Positions 11,190-18,924 of a stretch of 64,000 nucleotides of DNA are shown here, one piece after another. The notes beneath the pieces are model-generated. The model was not told the origin of the DNA. It made no database searches and saw nothing but the letters and a program-made list of their open reading frames with translations. The position numbers and the translations under genes were made by a program. The stretch covers positions 2,337,501 to 2,401,500 of the forward strand of contig NZ_JADBEC010000001.1 of the NCBI RefSeq assembly GCF_014873945.1. Direction: 5' to 3'. Position 1 is the first letter of the stretch. Each line of letters begins with the position of its first letter. The DNA comes from Rhizobium viscosum. Lineage in GTDB: Bacteria > Pseudomonadota > Alphaproteobacteria > Rhizobiales > Rhizobiaceae.

Positions 11190-11540
11190 TTAATGGTATT
11201 TCCGCTTCTCTCGCCCCAGAATTTCCGGGGCGTTGAGGCCGGCAATCGGCCTCGAGAGATCGGCGGGGATATCGCCGGCGAGTTGGAGATCCAGATAGCG
11301 GGCGCAGCAGACGCGGAGGAACGAGGTGAAGTTGCCGAGGTCATGACCGGCGTCGATCGACTCGTGGTGCAGCCTGGTGATGAGTTGGACCACGTTCATG
11401 CCGTCGCGGGTGGCGATCTCCTCAAGCTTCGACCAGAAGAAATTCTCCAGCCGTACGCTGGTGACCATGCCGTCGATGCGCAGCGACCGGGTCGTGCTTT
11501 CCCAGAGCCTGGCATCTGCCTTGATGAACAGTTCACACAT
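11190..11540 (-). CDS. ribbon-helix-helix domain protein
   Basis: The 116-residue protein contains a ribbon-helix-helix-like core: a strand TRSLRIDGMVTSVRLE followed by helices NFFWSKLEEIATRDG and NVVQLITRLHHESIDAG (about residues 17-63). It matches the RHH_4 type seen in alphaproteobacteria, often annotated as aryl-sulfate sulfotransferase by mistake. The C-terminal part (SFLRVCCARYLDLQLAGDIP) is conserved in that family. The start at 11540 has GGGAGG at good spacing. It follows the PfpI gene by 22 bp on the same strand, so the two are probably cotranscribed. DNA binding is an inference from the fold. Confidence 0.8.
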   Translation of the reverse strand: MCELFIKADARLWESTTRSLRIDGMVTSVRLENFFWSKLEEIATRDGMNVVQLITRLHHESIDAGHDLGNFTSFLRVCCARYLDLQLAGDIPADLSRPIAGLNAPEILGREKRKYH

Positions 11541-11562
11541 CACGTTCCTCCCGCTGATACTC

Positions 11563-12159
11563 TCAGGCGGCGTTGGTCTCCAGGACCGTTGCCGCATCAA
11601 GCACCGTCATGAACTGGCGCAGCCACGAGGGATGGGCCGGCCAGGCCGGTGCAGTGACGAGATTGCCATCGGAAACGGCGTCAGTGATGGCGATATCGGC
11701 ATAGGTGCCGCCGGCGAGCTCGACTTCCGGACGGCAGGCGGGATAGGCCGAGCAGGTGCGGCCCTTGAGCACATCGGCAGCGGCCAGAAGCTGGGCGCCG
11801 TGGCAGATGGCTGCGACGGGCTTGTTGGCATCGAAGAAATGCCTGACAGCCTTGATGACATCGGGGTTGAGGCGGAGATATTCCGGCGCGCGACCGCCGG
11901 GAATGACGAGCGCATCGTAATCTTCGGCGCGCACGCTTTCGAAGGTGGCGTTCAGCGCGAAATTATGGCCGCGCTTTTCCGAATAGGTCTGGTCGCCCTC
12001 GAAATCGTGGATGGCGGTGGCAACCGTCTGGCCAGCGGTCTTACCAGGGCAAACGGCATGAACCGTATAGCCGCAGGCAAGCAACGTCTGGAACGGCACC
12101 ATGGTTTCGTAATCTTCAGTGAAATCGCCTGTGATCATCAGTATCTTGGACGCTGGCAT
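11563..12159 (-). CDS. DJ-1/PfpI family protein
   Basis: The 198-residue protein has the class I glutamine amidotransferase-like fold of the DJ-1/PfpI family. The nucleophile elbow AICHG places Cys119 followed by His120, and Glu15 in DFTEDYE can serve as the partner residue. Members act as glyoxalase III/deglycase-like enzymes, chaperones or peptidases; which one applies cannot be read from sequence. The start at 12159 follows GGGAGGAAGAA; an upstream start at 12180 would read through the ribosome-binding site. It lies 86 bp after the DUF779 gene and directly before the RHH gene. A link to aldehyde stress would fit the neighbouring aldehyde dehydrogenase. Confidence 0.88.
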   Translation of the reverse strand: MPASKILMITGDFTEDYETMVPFQTLLACGYTVHAVCPGKTAGQTVATAIHDFEGDQTYSEKRGHNFALNATFESVRAEDYDALVIPGGRAPEYLRLNPDVIKAVRHFFDANKPVAAICHGAQLLAAADVLKGRTCSAYPACRPEVELAGGTYADIAITDAVSDGNLVTAPAWPAHPSWLRQFMTVLDAATVLETNAA

Positions 12160-12245
12160 TTCTTCCTCCCGTAAAACCAACAGATGGACTTTAACAAAGG
12201 ATCGCGGGCCGCGGGTACTAAGGGAATACTACACGGAATTCCCGA

Positions 12246-12641
12246 TCAGGTCGTCTCGCGGGCTCTGATATCGGGGATGGCGCAGGCCTCGCTGCCGCCA
12301 AACATGCGCGAACGGGTGAGAAAGCGTTTCTCGCGGCCGTTATCGAGTGAAAACATGCCGCCGCGGCCGGGCACGACGTCGATGATGAGCTGGGTGTGCT
12401 TCCAGGCCTCGAACTGGCTGGCGCTGATATAGACGGGCACGCCGCCGATCTCGCCGAGCTTCACGTCCTGGTCGCCGACGATGAAATCGTCGGTCGGATA
12501 ACACATGGGCGAAGAGCCGTCGCAGCAGCCGCCGGACTGATGGAAGAGGATATCAGGATAATCCCGCTGGATTTCTTTGATGAGGTCGAGCGCTGCATTG
12601 GTTGCGAGCACGCGCGGTTCGCCATTGACCATTTGTTCCAT
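12246..12641 (-). CDS. DUF779 protein, aldehyde dehydrogenase partner
   Basis: The 131-residue soluble protein contains the DUF779 signature: FHQSGGCCDGSSPMCYP near residues 33-49 with three close cysteines, then GDQDVKLGEIGGVPVYIS and a His/Trp segment FEAWKHTQLIIDVVPGRGG. DUF779 genes are commonly found directly after AcoD/ExaC-type aldehyde dehydrogenases, as here. A role as metal- or redox-linked accessory is inferred. The start at 12641 follows GGAGGAGGC. A hairpin at 12663-12688 lies between it and the dehydrogenase gene. Confidence 0.88.
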   Translation of the reverse strand: MEQMVNGEPRVLATNAALDLIKEIQRDYPDILFHQSGGCCDGSSPMCYPTDDFIVGDQDVKLGEIGGVPVYISASQFEAWKHTQLIIDVVPGRGGMFSLDNGREKRFLTRSRMFGGSEACAIPDIRARETT

Positions 12642-12662
12642 GATTGCCTCCTCCAAGACAAT

Positions 12663-12688
12663 GCCTCCTCCCCGTGAAGGGAGGAGGC
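12663..12688 (-). other. intercistronic hairpin between aldehyde dehydrogenase and DUF779 genes
   Basis: A perfect 10-bp stem (GCCTCCTCCC / GGGAGGAGGC, loop CGTGAA) has no clear T-run on the minus strand. It may set the mRNA ratio of the two genes. Its arm also resembles the ribosome-binding site of the downstream gene. Confidence 0.5.
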
Positions 12689-12714
12689 GCGATAATAGCA
12701 CGATCGACTGCTTC

Positions 12715-14223
12715 TCAGAAGAAGCCGAGCTTCTTCGGGCTGTAGCTGACCAGCATGTTCTTGGTCTGCTGGTAGTGATCGAGCATCATCTTGTGCGTTT
12801 CACGGCCGATGCCGGACTGCTTGTAACCACCGAAGGCCGCATGGGCCGGATAGGCGTGATAGCAGTTGGTCCAGACGCGGCCGGCCTGGATTTCCCGGCC
12901 GAAGCGATAGGCGCGGTTGGCGTCGCGGGTCCAGACACCGGCGCCGAGGCCATAGAGCGTGTCATTGGCGATCTCGAGCGCTTCCTTCTCATCCTTGAAG
13001 GTGGTGACCGAGACGACCGGTCCGAAGATTTCTTCCTGGAACACACGCATCTTGTTGTGACCCTTGAAGATGGTCGGCTTGATGTAATAGCCCTCGGACA
13101 GCTCGCCGCCGAGATCGTTGCGCGAGCCGCCGGCGAGCACCTGCGCGCCTTCCTGCTTGCCGATATCGAGGTAGGCGAGGATCTTTTCCATCTGCTCGGT
13201 GGAGGCCTGCGCGCCGATCATCGTTGCCGGGTCGAGCGGGTTGCCCTGCGTGATGGCTTCAACGCGTTTGACGGCCCGTTCCATGAAGCGGTCATAGATC
13301 GATTCCTGGATAAGAGCGCGGCTCGGGCAGGTGCAGACTTCGCCCTGGTTCAGCGCGAACATGGCGAAACCTTCGAGTGCCTTGTCGAAGAAATCGTCGT
13401 CTTCAGCTGCCACATCGGCAAAGAAGATGTTGGGCGACTTGCCGCCGAGCTCGAGCGTGACCGGAATGAGGTTCTGGCTAGCATATTGCATGATGAGGCG
13501 GCCTGTCGTCGTCTCGCCGGTGAAGGCGATCTTGGCGATGCGCGGGCTGGAAGCGAGCGGCTTTCCGGCTTCGAGGCCAAAGCCATTGACGATGTTGAGC
13601 ACGCCGGGCGGCAGGAGATCGCCGACGATTTCCGCCCAGAACAACAGTGAGGCGGGGGTCTGTTCGGCCGGCTTGATGACGACGCAGTTGCCGGCGGCGA
13701 GAGCCGGCGCCAGCTTCCACGCTGCCATCAGGATCGGGAAGTTCCAGGGAATGATCTGGCCGACGACGCCGAGGGGTTCGTGGAAGTGATAGGCGACGGT
13801 ATCATGGTCGATTTCGCCGATCGTGCCTTCCTGTGCGCGGATGCAGGAGGCGAAATAGCGGAAGTGGTCGATGGCGAGCGGGATATCGGCCGCCATGGTT
13901 TCGCGGATCGGCTTGCCGTTGTCCCAGGTTTCGGCCTGCGCCAGAAGCTCCAGCTTGTCTTCCATGCGCTGGGCGATCTTCATAAGGATGTTGGAGCGCT
14001 CGGTGGTGGAAGTGCGGCCCCATTTTTCCTTCGCGGCATGGGCGGCATCGAGCGCGGCGTTGATGTCCTTTTCATCCGAGCGCGGAATTTCGCAGAGCTT
14101 GCCGCCGGTGACGGGCGTGACGTTGTCGAAATATTTGCCGCCGATCGGCTCGCGCCATTCGCCGCCGATATAGTTGCCGTATCTCAGCTTGTACGGTGAC
14201 TCGACGATTTTCTGATGAAGCAT
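12715..14223 (-). CDS. NAD-dependent aldehyde dehydrogenase (AcoD/ExaC/AldB type)
   Basis: The 502-residue enzyme shows the full aldehyde dehydrogenase plan. It has the substrate/cofactor channel [19 protein letters not shown] and the glycine loop FTGETTTGR. The general-base region is [12 protein letters not shown]. The catalytic Cys297 lies in GEVCTCPSR, with a second Cys299. The [11 protein letters not shown] variant and the [21 protein letters not shown] ending typify the group that oxidises acetaldehyde and other short aldehydes. The start at 14223 has GGGAGG eight bases upstream. The regulator at 14393 lies upstream on the same strand, with an 18-bp perfect inverted repeat between them, so induction by that regulator is likely. 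Confidence 0.93.
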   Translation of the reverse strand: MLHQKIVESPYKLRYGNYIGGEWREPIGGKYFDNVTPVTGGKLCEIPRSDEKDINAALDAAHAAKEKWGRTSTTERSNILMKIAQRMEDKLELLAQAETWDNGKPIRETMAADIPLAIDHFRYFASCIRAQEGTIGEIDHDTVAYHFHEPLGVVGQIIPWNFPILMAAWKLAPALAAGNCVVIKPAEQTPASLLFWAEIVGDLLPPGVLNIVNGFGLEAGKPLASSPRIAKIAFTGETTTGRLIMQYASQNLIPVTLELGGKSPNIFFADVAAEDDDFFDKALEGFAMFALNQGEVCTCPSRALIQESIYDRFMERAVKRVEAITQGNPLDPATMIGAQASTEQMEKILAYLDIGKQEGAQVLAGGSRNDLGGELSEGYYIKPTIFKGHNKMRVFQEEIFGPVVSVTTFKDEKEALEIANDTLYGLGAGVWTRDANRAYRFGREIQAGRVWTNCYHAYPAHAAFGGYKQSGIGRETHKMMLDHYQQTKNMLVSYSPKKLGFF

Positions 14224-14328
14224 GTCATCCTCCCTTGATGAACGGGTTCCGGATCGAACCGGTGAGAGGAAATCTGTGTCGCTTTTGGCTGATGGAACAG
14301 GGTAGCTCCGCAATACCGCAGCGCACAG

Positions 14329-14346
14329 TGTCGCAGAGTTGCGACA
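14329..14346. promoter_or_regulatory. operator-like inverted repeat upstream of the aldehyde dehydrogenase
   Basis: On the plus strand the site reads TGTCGCAGAGTTGCGACA: perfect 7-bp arms TGTCGCA/TGCGACA around four bases. It sits 106 bp before the dehydrogenase start. A second copy with one mismatch lies at 15459-15476, upstream of the regulator gene. The pairing of the two sites with the Fis-type regulator suggests this is its binding sequence. Confidence 0.65.
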
Positions 14347-14392
14347 GGTTCCCGCGGTACCACGAGATTGTGATTGAACCTCTAGCCCGATG

Positions 14393-15352
14393 TCAGTGCA
14401 GGTCGAGCTTCTTCATCTTCCGGTGCAGTGTAGCGCGGCTGATCCCGAGGGCAACGGCGGCCTGGGAGACATTGCCGTGCGTGCGTGAGAGCGCGCGCAG
14501 CAGCGCCGCCTTCTCAGCTTCGGCCATCTCTTCTTCCTGCGAAACCCGACCTTCATGCAGCGCATCGGAGGCCGGAATGCCGGCTGCGATGTGCCTGTCG
14601 TCAAGCTTGAGGGCAAGGCGGGCGGCCCGCGTGGCGCCAAGGACAAGGTCATGTCGGTCGACGGCGAGCAATGCGTTGGCGGAATTGACGCCGGCCGGCA
14701 CCATGACGAAGCGGGCACCTGCAAAGGCGGAACGGAAGAGGTTGAGCTCGATGCGCATCGCCGCATCGCGCACGGCCTGCGAGAGGATGCTGAGCGTCAT
14801 TTCATTGACGTCGTCGCGGCAGGTAGAAATGTCCAGCGCGGCGGCCAGCAGGCCGCGGTGATCGCGGATCGGCGCCGTGGTGCAGCTCAGCTTGATGTTC
14901 GAGCAATAGAAATGCTGGTCACGGAAAACGGCGACGGCGCGGTCATCGGCGAGTGCCGTGCCGATACCGTTGGTGCCGATGCTGGCTTCGGTCCAGACGG
15001 AACCGGTCCAGAGGCCGAGATCGTGGAATTCCTTATCGTTGCCGGCGGCGCCGCGGCGTTCCAGCGCGATGCCGTTGCGATCTGTCAGCAGCAAGCAGCA
15101 GCCGGCCCTGCCGACGGTTGCAAAGAGGCGGTCGAGTTCCTCCCGGGCATCGGCGATCAACTGTTCGGATTGCTCCCGCGCCAGGCCGAATTCCTGCTCG
15201 GTGAGGCGTAGCGGCGCGCGCTTATCTTCCGGTGCCAGCTGGTACATTGTCATGCAGCGCCGCCAGGAAGCCACGATTGGAGAGCTGGCCGCAGCGGAAT
15301 TTTGCTGGGCGCACGTATAGACATGCTCCGCATGCGCGGATTGTTCGTGCAT
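14393..15352 (-). CDS. GAF/Fis-type transcriptional regulator, AcoR-like but without AAA+ domain
   Basis: The 319-residue protein has the N-terminal signature of AcoR-like activators ([20 protein letters not shown]), then a GAF-like sensor (about 60-200; [32 protein letters not shown]). It ends in a Fis-type helix-turn-helix ([27 protein letters not shown]). The central sigma-54-interacting ATPase of AcoR is absent; the linker contains no Walker motif. It should therefore act through ordinary promoters. The start at 15352 follows GGGAGGAGCCTC. It lies upstream of the aldehyde dehydrogenase on the same strand, and the shared inverted repeat points to control of that operon and of itself. Confidence 0.85.
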   Translation of the reverse strand: MHEQSAHAEHVYTCAQQNSAAASSPIVASWRRCMTMYQLAPEDKRAPLRLTEQEFGLAREQSEQLIADAREELDRLFATVGRAGCCLLLTDRNGIALERRGAAGNDKEFHDLGLWTGSVWTEASIGTNGIGTALADDRAVAVFRDQHFYCSNIKLSCTTAPIRDHRGLLAAALDISTCRDDVNEMTLSILSQAVRDAAMRIELNLFRSAFAGARFVMVPAGVNSANALLAVDRHDLVLGATRAARLALKLDDRHIAAGIPASDALHEGRVSQEEEMAEAEKAALLRALSRTHGNVSQAAVALGISRATLHRKMKKLDLH

Positions 15353-15763
15353 TGAGGCTCCTCCCAGAACTTGCGCATATTCTGATGTAAATATGGCAGC
15401 TTTGCAATCAGGCCGGCATGACGGCAGATTGCGCGGATGGAATTTGCCTGATGGCGAGTGTCGCATTCCTGAGACAGTTGCGCTGTCCGCCTGAGCATCG
15501 TGATCGCGATAATATGACCAGCTGGTTGCCGGCTCGCCGTATTTCAATGGATATAGCGCCCGCCGGGCGCCGGCTCCTGATGTCGCGGCCTTCACATTTC
15601 AGTGTTTGCGCTCGCGACAGTGAAACAGATCGTTGCGTGGCTTCGTAGTTCCCTTTGTAGGCAATAGTGAAAGAAAAACCGGGATGCCGGGAATAAATCC
15701 CAGCCGGCGTTGTCTACCAGACGAGATGAATCTGTCGCCGCTGCTGACTAGGAGAGCAAAGCG
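15353..15763. other. 411-bp divergent intergenic region, regulator and msrB promoters
   Basis: No gene is seen. It holds the regulator's ribosome-binding site, the second operator copy at 15459-15476, and the msrB leader with AGGAGAG before 15764. Promoter hexamers could not be assigned with confidence. Confidence 0.5.
15459..15476. promoter_or_regulatory. second copy of the TGTCGCA-N4-TGCGACA operator
   Basis: TGTCGCATTCCTGAGACA matches the site at 14329-14346 in both arms except one base of the right arm, with the same four-base spacer. It lies about 110 bp before the start of the regulator at 15352, the distance expected of an autoregulatory site. Confidence 0.55.
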
Positions 15764-16252
15764 ATGATGAACAGACGATTGCTGCTGACCGCTGCCGGAC
15801 TTGGCGCCTTTGGCCTGCGCTTCGGTTTCGGCAGCCACGCCATGGCGAAGGAGAGCTTCGCAGTTACCCATACCGACGAAGAGTGGCGCAAGCTTCTGAC
15901 GCCGGATCAATATTCGGTGCTGCGGCAGGAGGGAACGGAATATCCCTTCACAAGCCCGTTGCTGCATGAAGAGCGCAAGGGCAATTTCGCCTGTGCGGGC
16001 TGTGATCAGGAGGTCTTTTCCTCGACCACGAAATTCGACAGCGGTACTGGTTGGCCGAGCTTCTGGGCGCCGCTCGACGACAAGGTCGTCGGCACGACGC
16101 GCGACGCGTCCTTCGGCATGGTGCGCGATGCCGTTCATTGCGGCCGCTGCGGTGGGCATCTCGGCCATGTCTTCAACGACGGACCGAAGCCGACGGGCCT
16201 GCGCTACTGTATGAACGGCGTGGCCATGACCTTCCACGCGGCTTCTGCCTGA
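15764..16252 (+). CDS. msrB: peptide-methionine (R)-S-oxide reductase, exported
   Basis: The 162-residue protein has an N-terminal twin-arginine-like signal (NRRLLLTAAGLGAFGL, residues 3-18, cleavage near AMA-KES), so it probably repairs oxidised methionine in periplasmic proteins. The MsrB core is complete: zinc cysteines 77/80 and 126/129 (CAGC, CGRC), the GTGWPSFWAPL block, GHLGHVFNDGP, and catalytic Cys149 in RYCMNG. It has only the single redox Cys besides the zinc ligands, so a thioredoxin-like partner would reduce it directly or by a distal Cys. It stands alone; the next gene is on the other strand. Confidence 0.93.
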   Translation: MMNRRLLLTAAGLGAFGLRFGFGSHAMAKESFAVTHTDEEWRKLLTPDQYSVLRQEGTEYPFTSPLLHEERKGNFACAGCDQEVFSSTTKFDSGTGWPSFWAPLDDKVVGTTRDASFGMVRDAVHCGRCGGHLGHVFNDGPKPTGLRYCMNGVAMTFHAASA

Positions 16253-16450
16253 TCGACGGATTATTGCGATGCCGAGGCGATCTCTTGAAGTCGGCGAATG
16301 GCTGCGGCAGCCCAGCAGTTCGCGACGTTCGGCGTGGGCAGGCGTCGGCGGCGGTCGTTTCGCCACGCCGATCTCAATTAGGTGCTCGACAATCTGAGAA
16401 CACACTGACGCTGTGGCGTTTCATCTAAGGGCGGTGATGGCTTGATGTGT

Positions 16451-16924
16451 TTATCGATCGTAAAGCGCCAACTCCTCGGCGGTTGGCGGCTCGAACAGTT
16501 TCGACCACCTAAGCAGGTCCGCCCGCGAGATATCGAACGTGCCGACTGGAAGCTCGGCGTTTCGCCGGGAGACCCGGTCCCAAAGCTCATCAAAGGGAAC
16601 GTCGAGGAAGCAGAGGACGACGCGGGCACCAGCTGCGCGAGCTTCCTGCCGGCAGGTGTCGCGTTCTACCCGTGACCACACTCCCCAATCCACGACAACG
16701 TTACACTGAAGCCTGATGGCACGCAGGGCGATCTGCCATTGTAGGCTCTCGACTCTATCTCGGCACGGACCAGTTTCGGCTTCCGGAGTAGAGATGCCGG
16801 GGTAAAGCTTGTGCATCCAGTCGTCTCCGGTCAGACGCAGAGCAGATGCTTCATATTCGATTATCTTGGCGAGCGACGTCTTCCCCGAACCGGGAAGACC
16901 GCAAGTGAGATAGAGCGTGGGCAT
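16451..16924 (-). CDS. P-loop AAA-type kinase-like protein
   Basis: The 157-residue protein is a small P-loop kinase. It has Walker A GLPGSGKTS at residues 8-16, the DDW segment after strand 2 (LTGDDWMHKL), a Walker-B-like CNVVVDWGVW, and an R-rich lid (RVSRRN). This is the AAA_33 plan shared by zeta toxins, chloramphenicol phosphotransferases and small-molecule kinases. No antitoxin-like gene adjoins it, so a toxin role has no support. The substrate is unknown. ATG at 16924 is used; a TTG at 16996 would add 24 residues with no family similarity. It shares no operon with its neighbours. Confidence 0.78.
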   Translation of the reverse strand: MPTLYLTCGLPGSGKTSLAKIIEYEASALRLTGDDWMHKLYPGISTPEAETGPCRDRVESLQWQIALRAIRLQCNVVVDWGVWSRVERDTCRQEARAAGARVVLCFLDVPFDELWDRVSRRNAELPVGTFDISRADLLRWSKLFEPPTAEELALYDR

Positions 16925-17180
16925 TGGAAAATCTCTGATTTTGGCTTGGCAAGGGAAGTGGTCCCGCGGTGTCTTGCAGGACTGCGCTTCGCTCAATGCC
17001 GCAAGGCGCGGCCAATCAGAGGTGTGTTGCCATAATCTATCTTGTAGGATCGCGCTGCTCGGGGGTCAAGACGGAGCGGATGGTGAGCTCACAGGTGAGG
17101 TCGTCTGCGTGAAGCCGGTCCGGTCGGTGACCACAGGTTCGAGATCCATTTCTTCGATCCGGGCGTGCAGGCTTTCGCCT

Positions 17181-18392
17181 TCACCTTCGGCCGAGCCAGG
17201 CCTCGATGCCTTTCGCTGCAGCCTGGCCCGTGGCGAAACAAGCTGTCAGCAGATAGCCGCCCGTCGGCGCCTCCCAGTCCAGCATCTCTCCGGCTGCAAA
17301 AGTGCCGGGGAAATGTTTCAGCATATAGGTCTCGTCGATTTCGCTGAAGGCGATGCCGCCGGCAGAGGATATGGCCTCGGTGATGGGGCGTGGGCGCAGC
17401 AATGGGACAGGCAAGGCCTTGATGGCGGCGGCGAGTTTGTGCGGATCGTTGCGATCGGTCTCCGGCACTAACTCGCGCAGAAGTGCTGCCTTTACACCGT
17501 CGATGCCGGCTCCCTTGCGCAAGCGGTTGGAGAAACTTGTCTTGGCATCCTGACGGGCGAGATCACGGGACAGGCGATCCAGCGTGCGGCCGGGAGCAAG
17601 GTCGATCGCGACGGTTGCTTTGCCATTCTGCAGCAGGTCGTCCCGCAAGACGGCCGAGTGCGCATAGACGAGGCTGCCTTCGATGCCGTGTTTGCTGATG
17701 ACGAACTCGCCCGGAAATGTCCCGGCGCGTGATGTTGCCGTCACGGATTTCAGCGGCTCTCCGGCGAAGCGATCGCGGAAGATCTCGCTCCAAGCGACAT
17801 CGAAGCCGCAATTGGCCGGTTGAAACGGTGCGATCATTATGCCGCGATCGGAGAGTAGCGGCACCCAGTCAGCATCCGAGCCAAGGCGCGGATAGCTGGC
17901 TCCGCCGAGTGCAAGCAGTGTCGCGTCGCAGGAAATGGTCTTGCGGCCGTCGGGTGTTTCGAAAACATGTCCGCTTTCGGCAAAACCGATCCAGCGGTGG
18001 CGGGTGAAGAAACTGACCCCGCGGGCTTCCAGACGGGCGAGCCAGGCGCGCAGCAGCGGCGAGGCCTTCATGACATTGGGGAAGACCCGGCCGGAGGAGC
18101 CGACGAAGGTTTCGGTGCCGAGGCCGGCCGCCCAGGCGCGGATATCGGCCGGGGTGAAGGCATCGAGGGCAGCGCGAAGCCGGGGATTGGCATCGCCGAA
18201 GCGGGTGGCGAAGCGCTCGTAATCTTCGGAATGGGTGATGTTGAGGCCGGACTTGCCGGCGAGCAGAAATTTGCGGGCGAAGGTTGGCATCGCGTCGTAG
18301 ACGGAAACGGCATGGCCGCTTGCCGACAGCATTTCGGCTGCCGAAAGGCCGGCGGGGCCGCCGCCGATGATCGCGATTTTCTTCTGGTTCAT
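17181..18392 (-). CDS. FAD-dependent oxidoreductase, HI0933/BaiN-like (PP_4765 group)
   Basis: The 403-residue flavoprotein opens with a dinucleotide fold, IAIIGGGPAGLSAAEMLSASG (residues 6-26). The family motif KFLLAGKSGLNITHSED follows, and ALGGASYPRLGSDADW in the middle binds FAD. It ends with the second FAD motif FAAGEMLDWEAPTGGYLLTACFATGQAAAKG. This is the TIGR03862-like branch of the HI0933 family; physiological substrates are not established. The ATG at 18392 opens the Rossmann fold. It follows the MerR gene, whose 3' end lies 38 bp upstream on the same strand, so partial cotranscription is possible. Confidence 0.88.
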   Translation of the reverse strand: MNQKKIAIIGGGPAGLSAAEMLSASGHAVSVYDAMPTFARKFLLAGKSGLNITHSEDYERFATRFGDANPRLRAALDAFTPADIRAWAAGLGTETFVGSSGRVFPNVMKASPLLRAWLARLEARGVSFFTRHRWIGFAESGHVFETPDGRKTISCDATLLALGGASYPRLGSDADWVPLLSDRGIMIAPFQPANCGFDVAWSEIFRDRFAGEPLKSVTATSRAGTFPGEFVISKHGIEGSLVYAHSAVLRDDLLQNGKATVAIDLAPGRTLDRLSRDLARQDAKTSFSNRLRKGAGIDGVKAALLRELVPETDRNDPHKLAAAIKALPVPLLRPRPITEAISSAGGIAFSEIDETYMLKHFPGTFAAGEMLDWEAPTGGYLLTACFATGQAAAKGIEAWLGRR

Positions 18393-18430
18393 TGCACCTT
18401 CTTGGCGCGGGGCGCGTTTCGGTGCAAGCC

Positions 18431-18853
18431 TCAGTGATGCGGATGCGCGCACTTGCCGTGGTCGGCGAGCACCTCGATGACCCGGCATTGATCGACGCGG
18501 CCATGGCCGCAGCCCTCGACCATCTGTTGCAGTTCCGCCTTTAGGGCGTTGAGGCTGCGGATGCGCTGCTCGACCTCGATCAGGCGCGCCTTGGCGATGG
18601 CATCGGCGGAAGCACAGGATTGGTGCGGATCGTCCTGAAGCTGAAGCAGCGTGCGGATCGCGTCGATCTCGAAGCCGAGTTCGCGGGCGTGGCGGATGAA
18701 GGTGAGGCGGTTGAGATCATCAGGCTCGTAAGAGCGCTGGTTGCCCTCGCTGCGGCTCGGCGCCGACAGCAGGCCGATGCCTTCATAGTAGCGGATCGTC
18801 GGCACCTTGACGCCGCTCTGGCGGGCAGCTTCACCGATCGTGATCTTTTTCAT
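18431..18853 (-). CDS. MerR-family metal-responsive regulator (ZntR/CadR/PbrR type)
   Basis: The 140-residue protein has the MerR helix-turn-helix and wing at the N-terminus (ITIGEAARQSGVKVPTIRYYEGIGLL) and a long dimerisation helix. Candidate metal ligands are Cys80 in the SCASAD segment, the pair of cysteines in VEGCGHGRVDQCRV, and a C-terminal KCAHPHH tail. This places it with Zn/Cd/Pb sensors rather than the CueR type. It is divergent from the P-type ATPase at 18925, and the short region between them holds a MerR-type promoter. It should activate the ATPase when metal is bound. Confidence 0.9.
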   Translation of the reverse strand: MKKITIGEAARQSGVKVPTIRYYEGIGLLSAPSRSEGNQRSYEPDDLNRLTFIRHARELGFEIDAIRTLLQLQDDPHQSCASADAIAKARLIEVEQRIRSLNALKAELQQMVEGCGHGRVDQCRVIEVLADHGKCAHPHH

Positions 18854-18863
18854 GATTTTCCTC

Positions 18864-18894
18864 TTGCACCTCTAGTCGCTAGAGGATGTAGGAA
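18864..18894 (+). promoter_or_regulatory. MerR-type promoter and operator of the metal ATPase
   Basis: The palindrome CCTCTAG-TCG-CTAGAGG (18869-18885) lies between a -35 element TTGCAC (18864-18869) and a -10-like TAGGAA (18889-18894). The spacer is 19 bp, longer than normal, which is the hallmark of promoters untwisted by MerR activators. It is 30 bp before the ATPase start. Confidence 0.75.
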
Positions 18895-18924
18895 GGATAC
18901 TGCTTACAAGCAAGGATCGAAATC

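Noticed and set aside
14224..14392. Sigma-54 promoter for the aldehyde dehydrogenase
   Set aside because: No GG-N10-GC pair with the expected flanks was found, and the local regulator lacks the AAA+ domain needed for sigma-54.
16451..16924. Zeta-type toxin of a toxin-antitoxin pair
   Set aside because: No small antitoxin gene adjoins it, and the P-loop kinase fold is shared by many non-toxins.
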